Positions 1 through 4,879 of a DNA stretch of 6,135 nucleotides are shown one piece after another. A program made the translations under genes and the position numbers. How positions within the stretch are numbered: position 1 is the first letter of the stretch; the number at the start of each line of letters is the position of its first letter. Source of the DNA: Patescibacteria group bacterium (GTDB lineage Bacteria > Patescibacteriota > Microgenomatia > UBA1400 > MFAQ01). The stretch spans positions 1-6,135 of the forward strand of contig JAHITH010000010.1 of assembly GCA_018817845.1 (NCBI GenBank). The letters are read 5' to 3'. The notes beneath the pieces are model-generated. The model did no database searches. It was not told the origin of the DNA and saw nothing but the letters and a program-made list of their open reading frames with translations.

Positions 1-268
1 CTGGTTCGACAACGGGTGCTTCTGTTGATTCTTCTTTTAGATCTACTCTTACCCTAACGCCTTTTTGAATAGCGGCGATTCTAGCAATTTGCCTAATGGC
101 GTTGATTACCTTGCCGGATCTGCCAATAACCCTACCGATGTCCTCTGGGTTAACTTTAATAATAATACTGCTTGAGTCTTCTTCTCCAGGCGTTTTTTCT
201 TCTTCTATAACCACGTCTTCTGGATGGTTGACCAAGTTGGAAACTATGTATTCTACTAGTTGTTTCAT
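1..268 (-). CDS. khpA: KH-domain RNA-binding protein, KhpA/YlqC-like (3' end outside window)
   Basis: This is a small RNA-binding protein with one KH domain, of the KhpA (YlqC) family found beside rpsP in many bacteria. Family members bind structured RNAs, often with a partner KH/Jag protein. The visible 89 residues start MKQLVEYIVSNLV, followed by an acidic stretch and the KH core. That core has VNPEDIGRVIGRSGKVINAI at about residues 44-63, which contains the GxxG loop as GRSG. The helix RQIARIAAIQKG follows, then a strand VRVRVDL. A tail rich in Glu, Pro and Val leaves the window without a stop, so the protein exceeds the roughly 75-80 aa usual for KhpA. The ATG overlaps the rpsP stop as ATGA, which suggests translational coupling. 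No SD is visible. The family call is secure; the function is known from the family only. Confidence 0.9.
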   Translation of the reverse strand, partial: MKQLVEYIVSNLVNHPEDVVIEEEKTPGEEDSSSIIIKVNPEDIGRVIGRSGKVINAIRQIARIAAIQKGVRVRVDLKEESTEAPVVEP

Positions 269-501
269 AATGTTTTTTTATTGATTAATAATCTTAGCGT
301 GTTCGTTGGTTGGGCACCCTTATTGACCCAAGAGTCATAGAGGGTTTTATCAAGAGTAATTTTGTTTTGGGGATGGTGGGGGTCGTAATGGCCCAAAAGA
401 TCTATGTATTTGCCGGTTAATTTGGACCTGTCTTCGGCAACCACGATTCTAAATAATCTTTGGTTTCTTTTTCCGGTTGGTTGTAGTTTGATTTTCAGCA
501 T
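265..501 (-). CDS. rpsP: 30S ribosomal protein S16 (bS16)
   Basis: This is small-subunit protein bS16, which binds 16S rRNA and stabilises the 30S body during assembly. The 78-aa product is near the family's usual length. It shows the N-terminal pattern MLKIKLQPTGKRNQRLFRIV followed by VAEDRSKLTGKYIDLLGHYDP. That matches the family's conserved strand, the basic turn, the R-IVVA-RS segment and the LG-Y-P segment. The C-terminal part, with the W-KGAQPT-T-R-L signature, is complete. The gene starts 8 nt after the rnc stop and its own stop overlaps the khpA ATG. The start ATG lies exactly 7 nt behind a TATAAT box, so besides read-through from rnc it probably has its own leaderless transcript. No SD precedes it. 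Confidence 0.97.
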   Translation of the reverse strand: MLKIKLQPTGKRNQRLFRIVVAEDRSKLTGKYIDLLGHYDPHHPQNKITLDKTLYDSWVNKGAQPTNTLRLLINKKTL

Positions 502-508
502 GGGAGTG

Positions 509-517
509 ATTATATCA
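509..517 (-). promoter_or_regulatory. Extended -10 promoter of rpsP (leaderless start)
   Basis: On the minus strand the sequence reads TGATATAATCACTCCCATG. It has a perfect extended -10 (TGn then TATAAT), exactly 7 nt, then the rpsP ATG. With normal spacing transcription would begin at or next to the A of the start codon, giving a leaderless mRNA. No good -35 lies 16-18 bp upstream, which is tolerated when the -10 is extended. The rnc stop codon TAA falls inside the -10 hexamer. This is read from sequence; activity is inferred. Confidence 0.65.
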
Positions 518-1193
518 GTTTTAAAGCTTGTTGTGCTGCTATCTGTTCTGCCTCTTGTTTGTTTTTGCCTTTTCCTTGAGATATTTTTTTGTGATTAATA
601 AAAACGGCTATGGTGAATTTTTTTTGGTGGTCCGGACCTTGTTCCTTGGTGATTTTGTAGGCAGGAGAGTTAAGACCTTGGGATTGAACCCTTTCTTGAA
701 GTAACGATTTGGAGTCTTTTAGTTGACCGTTTTTTAGTAGTTTTTGAGCGTGAGGAATGACGTGTTTTTCGAAGAATATTTTTACGGTCGGTAGGTCTCC
801 GTCTAGGTATATGGCGCCCATTAGACTTTCGACTGAGTCTTCTAGAATGGAGGGATTTTGCCTGCCTCCGCCGGCTTCTTCTCCCCTACTCATGTATAGG
901 TGTTCTGGTAAACTTATTTTGACGGCCAGGGCGGATAGGGATTTGGTTCTAACGATTACGGACCTGGCGGTGGTTAGGTAGCCTTCGTCGCTTTGTTTAT
1001 AGGTATTAAAAAGGTAGTCGGTGATGAGCATTTCTAAAACGGCGTCTCCTAGATACTCGAGCCTTTCGTAGCTTTGAGTTACGCCGGTTTCGTTTAGAGC
1101 TGACCTATGGGTAAGGGCTGTTTTTAGCAGGTCAATACTTTTAAATTGATAGCCAATGGTTGTTTGGAGCTTGTCTAGTTGGTTAAATTTCAT
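510..1193 (-). CDS. rnc: Ribonuclease III
   Basis: RNase III cleaves double-stranded RNA, including the rRNA precursor stems, and acts as a dimer in the cytoplasm. The 227-aa protein has both family domains. The nuclease domain covers about residues 5-150 and contains the signature ERLEYLGDAVL. Numbered from the ATG, the metal and catalytic residues E43, E46, D50, D119 and E122 are all present, the last two in ILEDSVESLMGAIYLD. The double-stranded RNA-binding domain spans about residues 158-227, with GPDHQKKF and a GKGKNKQEAEQIAA helix. Length is typical. Two starts are possible: a GTG at 1199 or the ATG two codons later at 1193. I chose the ATG because it gives the same 11-bp overlap with nusB that recG has with its upstream gene. 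No SD is seen, so translation is probably coupled to nusB. It is expected to be active. Confidence 0.96.
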   Translation of the reverse strand: MKFNQLDKLQTTIGYQFKSIDLLKTALTHRSALNETGVTQSYERLEYLGDAVLEMLITDYLFNTYKQSDEGYLTTARSVIVRTKSLSALAVKISLPEHLYMSRGEEAGGGRQNPSILEDSVESLMGAIYLDGDLPTVKIFFEKHVIPHAQKLLKNGQLKDSKSLLQERVQSQGLNSPAYKITKEQGPDHQKKFTIAVFINHKKISQGKGKNKQEAEQIAAQQALKLI

Positions 1194-1554
1194 TGTCACG
1201 GTTGGTAAGTTTTAGGGCGGCGGCCAGGGCGCCGTTGATAAAGCTGCCTGAGTTGTCACTGCCGTATTTTTTGGCAATTTCTATGGCTTCGTCTATTATT
1301 ACCTTGGTGGGTGTGTCTTTTTTGTAAAGTAGTTCGTAGATGGCTAGCCTTAGAATAGCAATGTCGATTTTATTGATTTGATCTAGGGGCCATTCTGTGG
1401 CTGATTTTTTAATAATTTCGTCTATTTCTTCTTGGTGTTTCTCTATTTTTTTACTTAAGTCGTTGAAATGGTCTTGGGGGGTGAAACTTTTGGCAAAGAG
1501 AGATTTGAAAGTTTTGATTCGGCGTAGGTGTCTGGGGTCTTGGGCAGTTTTCAT
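1183..1554 (-). CDS. nusB: Transcription antitermination factor NusB
   Basis: NusB binds boxA RNA with S10 (NusE) and lets RNA polymerase pass terminators in rRNA operons; it also helps rRNA folding. The 123-aa protein is all helical and somewhat shorter than the 130-140 aa usual for the family. Diagnostic parts are the basic N-terminal helix RRIKTFKSLF (residues 11-20), the central NKIDIAILRLAIYELLY (61-77) and the signature KVIIDEAIEIAKKYGSD followed by NSGSFINGAL (84-110). The gene begins 6 nt after the rpmF stop and overlaps rnc by 11 bp. It therefore lies in one transcription unit with rpmF, rnc and rpsP. No SD is visible before the ATG. Placing NusB directly before RNase III joins control of rRNA transcription with pre-rRNA cleavage. 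Confidence 0.95.
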   Translation of the reverse strand: MKTAQDPRHLRRIKTFKSLFAKSFTPQDHFNDLSKKIEKHQEEIDEIIKKSATEWPLDQINKIDIAILRLAIYELLYKKDTPTKVIIDEAIEIAKKYGSDNSGSFINGALAAALKLTNRDNEI

Positions 1555-1560
1555 TGTGTT

Positions 1561-1704
1561 TTAGCAGTTTGGACAAGCAAAATGAGACCGTTTAAGTTTT
1601 TTACACTCAGAACAAGTGATAAGTTTTGGTTTCTTTAGAGAGATTGCCGATCTTCTTTTGCCCTGACGGGCGGTAGAGTGTTTTCTTTTAGGTGTTGCTG
1701 CCAT
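1561..1704 (-). CDS. rpmF: 50S ribosomal protein L32 (bL32), short form
   Basis: This is a 47-aa large-subunit protein. It begins MAATPKRKHSTARQGKRRSA, matching the conserved family start with the MA-PKRK segment and the basic run that enters the ribosome. Two zinc-binding cysteine pairs follow, as CSEC (31-34) and CPNC (44-47). The protein stops directly at the last cysteine, so the usual GYY-G tail after the second pair is absent; most bL32 proteins have 55-60 residues. The zinc ligands are intact, so it is probably functional. It is the first gene of the operon with nusB, rnc, rpsP and khpA, and it has a strong extended -10 promoter only 7 nt before the ATG. No SD is present. Confidence 0.93.
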   Translation of the reverse strand: MAATPKRKHSTARQGKRRSAISLKKPKLITCSECKKLKRSHFACPNC

Positions 1705-1711
1705 GGGTGAT

Positions 1712-1740
1712 ATTTTAACAGGTATGTGTTTGAGTAGCAA
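1712..1740 (-). promoter_or_regulatory. Promoter of the rpmF-nusB-rnc operon (leaderless start)
   Basis: On the minus strand a -35-like TTGCTA (1735-1740) is followed by 17 bp and the -10 TAAAAT (1712-1717). The -10 is preceded by TG at the extended -10 position. Exactly 7 nt (ATCACCC) separate the -10 from the rpmF ATG, so transcription should start at or within a base of the start codon. The layout is the same as for rpsP. The match is read from sequence; activity is inferred. Confidence 0.7.
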
Positions 1741-1780
1741 TTAGATGGTGAAAACGGTCGTTGTCCCCGTTTGCTTCCCC

Positions 1781-1865
1781 ACGTCATTCCCGTGTCCCCA
1801 CTACGTCATTCCCGCGTAGGCGGGAATCTATACAAATGGATCCCGCATCAAGTGCAGCATGACAG
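1781..1865. repeat. REP/dRS3-like inverted-repeat element with a partial tandem copy
   Basis: The core is ATTCCCGCGTAGGCGGGAAT (1808-1827), an 8-bp arm hairpin. It fits the pattern ATTCCC-N8-GGGAAT known from Neisseria dRS3 elements and similar REP-like repeats in many bacteria. A second half follows at about 1838-1865 (GGATCCCGCATCAAG, then TGCAGCATGAC). The whole unit is bounded by GTCAT (1805-1809) and ATGAC (1859-1863) as outer inverted ends. A truncated direct copy of the first half, ACGTCATTCCCGTGT, lies at 1781-1795, next to the copy ACGTCATTCCCGCGT at 1803-1817. No transposase is present, so this would be a non-autonomous, dispersed repeat. Confidence 0.65.
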
Positions 1866-1875
1866 GAAAGTGGGT

Positions 1876-1913
1876 TACCAAAAAAGTGACGCCATGGCGT
1901 GTTGTTTTTGGTA
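1876..1913. repeat. 38-bp imperfect palindrome around a perfect 12-bp core
   Basis: A perfect palindrome ACGCCATGGCGT (1889-1900) is flanked at equal distance by TACCAAAAA (1876-1884) and TTTTTGGTA (1905-1913). Of 19 base pairs only the four between core and outer arms mismatch. It lies between the REP-like element and the terminator of the 258-aa gene. It could be a protein-binding site, a second weak terminator that works both ways (T tracts on both sides), or the end of a mobile element. Its role is unknown. Confidence 0.45.
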
Positions 1914-1924
1914 TTTTCAGGCAT

Positions 1925-1956
1925 AAAAAATCCCCTCAGAAGTTTCTCTGAGGGGA
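1925..1956 (-). terminator. Rho-independent terminator of the 258-aa gene
   Basis: Two perfectly complementary 10-nt arms, TCCCCTCAGA (1931-1940) and TCTGAGGGGA (1947-1956), enclose a 6-nt loop. On the minus strand the hairpin is followed directly by six T residues (1925-1930). It begins 25 nt after the stop codon of the 258-aa gene and should end that transcript before rpmF. Confidence 0.9.
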
Positions 1957-1981
1957 AGGGGATATCTAATACGTAGAAAGG

Positions 1982-2758
1982 TTAGGCAATCTTGTTGGAT
2001 TCGTGCAGGACAAAGGTCTGAATTAAGGCAATGGTGCCTTTTTCAGTACGATCAAATCGCTCAAGTGGTTCTGCGGAATGAACCTTGCATTGAAGGAAAT
2101 CATTCGCACTAACCGAACTGTCATTGCTCCACAACGGTTTCGCATCTTTGTTGAACGGAGGAGGAGTGAACAGAACACCATCATCAACATGAATTATGGT
2201 AGTTCCTCCATCACGATAACGGGCAACATATGTGATATCTTTTTGTTGCATATCATCAGCTGTGCCAATAAACAGACGGAAATGCTCATATGCATAGCCG
2301 TATTTCACAGCGTCAACATACACATATCGCCCATCTTCAAACCGGAACAGGTATTCAGGTACACGGACTTCAGGTACGGGTACAAACACCACGTTTCCAG
2401 GAAACTCAACATCAACATCAGTAAAGCGTTCACCGTCGTCGCGGGTATAAACGCCATCCTTGAATGACAGTTCACACTTACTCTGCGACACCGGATCTTC
2501 GTACGAACGATCGTGTTTGATACTGTTTCCTCCGTAACCAAGACTTTGCATCTGGCGGAAGGTGACGCCATCATGTGAGACAAACAGGGCATTGTTGAGG
2601 TATTTTTCGTCATCGGTTCGCCAGTTGGCGAATGATTCGAAAATAAGTAGTGTTTCGCCGCTTGCATTGGCAAACATTTGGGTTTTTCCCTCGACCAGGA
2701 AATCTTGAAGCCATAGTGTAAATTCTTTTGCGTCAAATCCATTGTATGATTTTGACAT
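1982..2758 (-). CDS. Hypothetical 258-aa cytoplasmic protein, probable acquired cassette gene
   Basis: I do not recognise this family. The protein has no signal peptide or membrane segment and is acidic and rich in aromatic residues. It appears mostly beta: repeated DG turns (DGV at 63, 101 and 193) alternate with strands such as GNVVFVPVPEVRVPEYLF (121-138). The best landmark is GRYVYVDAVKYGYAYEHFRL (143-162). It has only two cysteines (95, 224) and no nucleotide-binding or obvious catalytic motif. The ATG is fixed by a consensus SD 6 nt upstream; no other gene here has one. The unit has its own promoter, start-site palindrome and terminator. All 13 arginines use CGN codons, while the neighbouring penicillin-binding protein gene uses AGA/AGG for about 24 of 26. 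The G-over-C excess of the plus strand is also lost here. Recent horizontal gain is the best explanation; an assembly chimera cannot be excluded. The reading frame is intact and surely coding; the function is unknown. Confidence 0.85.
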   Translation of the reverse strand: MSKSYNGFDAKEFTLWLQDFLVEGKTQMFANASGETLLIFESFANWRTDDEKYLNNALFVSHDGVTFRQMQSLGYGGNSIKHDRSYEDPVSQSKCELSFKDGVYTRDDGERFTDVDVEFPGNVVFVPVPEVRVPEYLFRFEDGRYVYVDAVKYGYAYEHFRLFIGTADDMQQKDITYVARYRDGGTTIIHVDDGVLFTPPPFNKDAKPLWSNDSSVSANDFLQCKVHSAEPLERFDRTEKGTIALIQTFVLHESNKIA

Positions 2759-2764
2759 TTTAAG

Positions 2765-2772
2765 CCTCCTTT
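2765..2772 (-). promoter_or_regulatory. Consensus Shine-Dalgarno of the 258-aa gene
   Basis: On the minus strand AAAGGAGG lies 6 nt (CTTAAA) before the ATG at 2758. This fixes the start codon. It is the only strong SD in the window; the native genes have none. Confidence 0.9.
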
Positions 2773-2816
2773 GGCTATATAAATGATTGTTTAACTTGTT
2801 AATGTGTAACGAAATT

Positions 2817-2832
2817 ACCTAATTTATTAGGT
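2817..2832 (-). promoter_or_regulatory. Palindrome at the transcription start, possible operator
   Basis: ACCTAATAAATTAGGT (minus strand) has perfect 7-bp arms around a 2-bp centre. It begins at the predicted +1 of the 258-aa gene's promoter, 7 nt after the -10 box. That is a common place for a repressor operator; as RNA the short loop makes a stable hairpin unlikely. A second short inverted repeat, TTAACAAGTTAA, lies further down the leader at 2791-2802. Regulation is inferred from position only. Confidence 0.5.
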
Positions 2833-2838
2833 AGTGGA

Positions 2839-2867
2839 AGTATACTAAATTTATGTGGGAATGTCAA
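2839..2867 (-). promoter_or_regulatory. Consensus sigma70-type promoter of the 258-aa gene
   Basis: On the minus strand a perfect -35 TTGACA (2862-2867), a 17-bp spacer and the -10 TATACT (2839-2844) are followed by a leader of about 74 nt to the ATG. The -35 begins 2 nt after the recG stop codon (2870-2872). It differs from the native promoters here, which lack a good -35 and sit next to the start codon. Confidence 0.85.
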
Positions 2868-2869
2868 GG

Positions 2870-4765
2870 TTATAGGGTTTTGTGGGGGTGGGAAAGGTGG
2901 TGTGAGAGTTGGGCGATGGCTTGTTGCTTGGCCTGTTGAAAGAGGTTGCGGTTCCAGAAGTGTTTTAGGCGGACGGGGAGGCGGCCGTGTTGTTTTTGGC
3001 CAAACAACTCCCCTGCCCCGCGGAGTTTCAGGTCTAGTTTGGCAAGTTGCAAACCGGAAGAGTGTTTGGTAAGTAGCTGGAGTCTGTCTGTGGCGGTTTG
3101 TTCTGAGTGGCTGGGAATTACCAGGCAATAGGCTTGACCCTGTCCCCTACCGACTCGGCCACGGAGTTGGTGTAATTGAGCCAGACCAAACCTTTCGGCC
3201 GAGTGAATAACGATGATGTTGGCTTTGGGGATGTCTATACCCACCTCTATTAAAGGTGTGGCTACCAGGATGCCAGCTTGACATTTTTTGAAACTTGCAA
3301 GGATTTTGTCTCTCTCGTTTGCTGGGGTTTTGCTGTGTAGTGACCAGATGGGATAGTTTTTAGCAAATTTTTCTTGATATTGTGGCAGGATGTCTTTAAT
3401 GTTGGCGGCGCTTTTAGCTTCAATGTTGGGACAGACCACGAAGATTTTATTACCTTTTTTTAGCTGGTTGGCTAGCCAGTCGTTACCCTTTTTTAGTCTT
3501 TGTTTGTCCATAATCCAGGTTTTTACCGGTATTCTTCCACTTGGTTTTTCTTTGATTACACTTATTTTCACCTCTCCAAACAAACCTAGGGCGATGGTTC
3601 TGGGAATGGGGGTGGCGCTTAGATTTATGATGTGTGGCGATGGACTTCGCTCTAGTAAGGCTTGCCTTTGTTTAACGCCAAACTTGTGTTGTTCGTCTAT
3701 AGCCAGAATGGCAACGGGGCATTTAAGTTTTTTGGGTAGTTGATTAAGAAGGGCGTGGGTGCCAATGTAGATTTGAGGTTTGTTGGTGGGTTTTAGTTTG
3801 GTTTGGGCGGTAACCAAGCTGACATTTTTGGGGAAAAGGGACATTTTTTTAAAGGTGTTTTGATGTTGTTTGGCTAGAATTTGGGTAGGAGCCAGGAGAA
3901 CAAAGGAAAGATTGGCGTTGATGCACTGGTTGGCTAGCAAGATAAGCCCGGCGGTTTTGCCTGAGCCGGTGTCACCGTGGATTAGTCGTCTACTGGGAAT
4001 GGTTGAATTTATATCTTGGTAGGAGTTTATAAGGGCTTTTTTTTGTCCCAGGGTGAGAGTGAAGGGAAGTTTTTTTAGGCCCTGTTGATGAAGTTTTTGA
4101 TTTATGGGTATATTTATAGCTGGTGGTTTTTTGGCTAACTCTCTAAGGTTTTTTAGATTTATTTTTAGGTGTTGAGCATAAGATAAATGTTGGTCGGCTA
4201 GGTCTTGAGCCTTTAGATTGGGTGGAAAGTGAATGTTAAAGAAATCCTTGGATTGATTTTGAGAGATTAGAAGTGGGTGAATTTTACCCCTTAGCCATTT
4301 GCTGGAGACACCCTTGGTAAGTGGGTAGATAGGAACGAAACCTTGAGTATTAAGGCTATTTTTATTGGTGAACTGTTCGATTTGAGGGGAAAACATGGCC
4401 AGTCTGTTGGCGTAGAAGCTGGGTGTGCCGGCGATGACGTAGGTGGAGTTGGGTTTAATTAGAGTTCTAATAAAGGGTGAGTTGAACCAGAGAAGGTTTA
4501 TTTGGCCGGTATTGTTTGTGGCCACACTTTGAGTAATATGCTTACCGGATTTAGAGTAAAAGGTGTTGACGGGGCCGATTTTGGCCGTAAAACTGGCGGG
4601 GTGTTTTGGTTTTAGCTGGTTGATGGGGGTGTTTTTGGAAAAATCTAAGAAACGGCTGGGAAAATGAGAAAGTAGGTCTTTTGGGGTGAAAATTCCTAGC
4701 TTTTCAAGGCGTTTCTGGTAGGCTGGACCGATGCCGGGAACCGTGGATACCGGACTAGAGGACAT
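2870..4765 (-). CDS. recG: ATP-dependent DNA helicase RecG
   Basis: RecG is a superfamily 2 translocase that reverses stalled replication forks and migrates branched DNA. The 631-aa protein is shorter than the usual 680-780. The helix-hairpin part VPGIGPAYQKRLEKLGIFTP (9-28) opens the wedge region, with an OB-like fold to about residue 130. Helicase motifs follow: LTLGQ (237-241), Walker A GDTGSGKT (264-271), LLAPTQILAKQH (290-301), DEQH (357-360) with KFGVKQRQ, SATPIPRT (383-390), VATPLIEVGIDIP (501-513) and QLRGRVGRG (533-541). The conserved DLKLRGAGELFG segment (578-589) is present. All catalytic motifs are intact. The missing length seems to come from the linker before the helicase core (about 180-230) and a short C-terminus. 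The ATG overlaps the end of the small upstream gene by 11 bp and has no SD, which points to coupled translation. The stop lies directly before the promoter of the 258-aa gene, and no recG terminator is visible. Confidence 0.96.
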   Translation of the reverse strand: MSSSPVSTVPGIGPAYQKRLEKLGIFTPKDLLSHFPSRFLDFSKNTPINQLKPKHPASFTAKIGPVNTFYSKSGKHITQSVATNNTGQINLLWFNSPFIRTLIKPNSTYVIAGTPSFYANRLAMFSPQIEQFTNKNSLNTQGFVPIYPLTKGVSSKWLRGKIHPLLISQNQSKDFFNIHFPPNLKAQDLADQHLSYAQHLKINLKNLRELAKKPPAINIPINQKLHQQGLKKLPFTLTLGQKKALINSYQDINSTIPSRRLIHGDTGSGKTAGLILLANQCINANLSFVLLAPTQILAKQHQNTFKKMSLFPKNVSLVTAQTKLKPTNKPQIYIGTHALLNQLPKKLKCPVAILAIDEQHKFGVKQRQALLERSPSPHIINLSATPIPRTIALGLFGEVKISVIKEKPSGRIPVKTWIMDKQRLKKGNDWLANQLKKGNKIFVVCPNIEAKSAANIKDILPQYQEKFAKNYPIWSLHSKTPANERDKILASFKKCQAGILVATPLIEVGIDIPKANIIVIHSAERFGLAQLHQLRGRVGRGQGQAYCLVIPSHSEQTATDRLQLLTKHSSGLQLAKLDLKLRGAGELFGQKQHGRLPVRLKHFWNRNLFQQAKQQAIAQLSHHLSHPHKTL

Positions 4766-4856
4766 AAGCTAGTGGGGCAAATATGCTTAAAATCATGGCG
4801 ATGACGACTAGAATGGTGAAAGTTTGTAAAAGTTTTTTCTTGTTTCTTTTGGTCAT
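4755..4856 (-). CDS. Small single-span membrane peptide (33 aa) upstream of recG
   Basis: This short reading frame encodes a basic head, MTKRNKKKLL, followed by a hydrophobic helix of about 20 residues (roughly 12-33), TFTILVVIAMILSIFAPLAY, ending VL. The positive-inside rule suggests that the N-terminus is cytoplasmic. The start is chosen because ATG 4856 lies exactly 7 nt behind a perfect TATAAT, as in rpmF and rpsP. An in-frame ATG at 4865 would fall inside the -10 box. Its stop overlaps the recG start by 11 bp, so it probably couples translation to recG. The layout resembles a real leading gene rather than chance, but no family is recognised and the function is unknown. It could be merely a translated leader for recG. 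Confidence 0.6.
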   Translation of the reverse strand: MTKRNKKKLLQTFTILVVIAMILSIFAPLAYVL

Positions 4857-4863
4857 GAATTTC

Positions 4864-4869
4864 ATTATA
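4864..4869 (-). promoter_or_regulatory. -10 box of the small membrane gene-recG unit
   Basis: A perfect TATAAT on the minus strand is followed by 7 nt (GAAATTC) and the ATG at 4856, predicting a leaderless mRNA. The -35 region has no good match. It overlaps the opposite-facing -10 of the penicillin-binding protein gene. Confidence 0.55.
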
Positions 4870-4871
4870 CT
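4866..4871 (+). promoter_or_regulatory. -10 box of the penicillin-binding protein gene
   Basis: TATACT on the plus strand is followed by 8 nt and the ATG at 4880, so the mRNA would have a leader of about 1-2 nt or none. No convincing -35 is found at 16-18 bp. It shares four bases with the minus-strand -10 at 4864-4869. Confidence 0.5.
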
Positions 4872-4879
4872 AATAGAAG

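Noticed and set aside
96..284. A plus-strand 62-aa frame over the KH-domain gene
   Set aside because: It is a shadow opposite the conserved KH core, with no start signals.
1781..1817. Two near-identical 15-bp repeats 22 bp apart, considered as a CRISPR start
   Set aside because: There are only two copies, with a 7-bp gap and no array or cas gene; they fit a partial REP-like element better.
2305..2742. A 145-aa open frame on the minus strand within the 258-aa gene
   Set aside because: It is out of frame with the gene that has the SD, promoter and terminator, lacks its own start signals and has a composition unlike a folded protein.
2759..2838. Riboswitch in the leader of the 258-aa gene
   Set aside because: The leader of about 74 nt has only short AT-rich inverted repeats, no conserved aptamer pattern and no terminator or stable SD-sequestering stem.
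2799..3128. A 109-aa minus-strand frame very rich in proline and threonine
   Set aside because: It lies over the recG 3' end, where motifs prove the other frame, and runs through the promoter of the next gene.
3390..3743. A 117-aa plus-strand frame with hydrophobic stretches, membrane-like
   Set aside because: It is antisense to conserved RecG helicase motifs; the hydrophobicity comes from the T-rich complement of the recG coding strand.
4755..4865. SecE identity for the small membrane peptide
   Set aside because: It is shorter than SecE, lacks the conserved amphipathic helix and W-P pattern before the span, and is not next to nusG or rplK.
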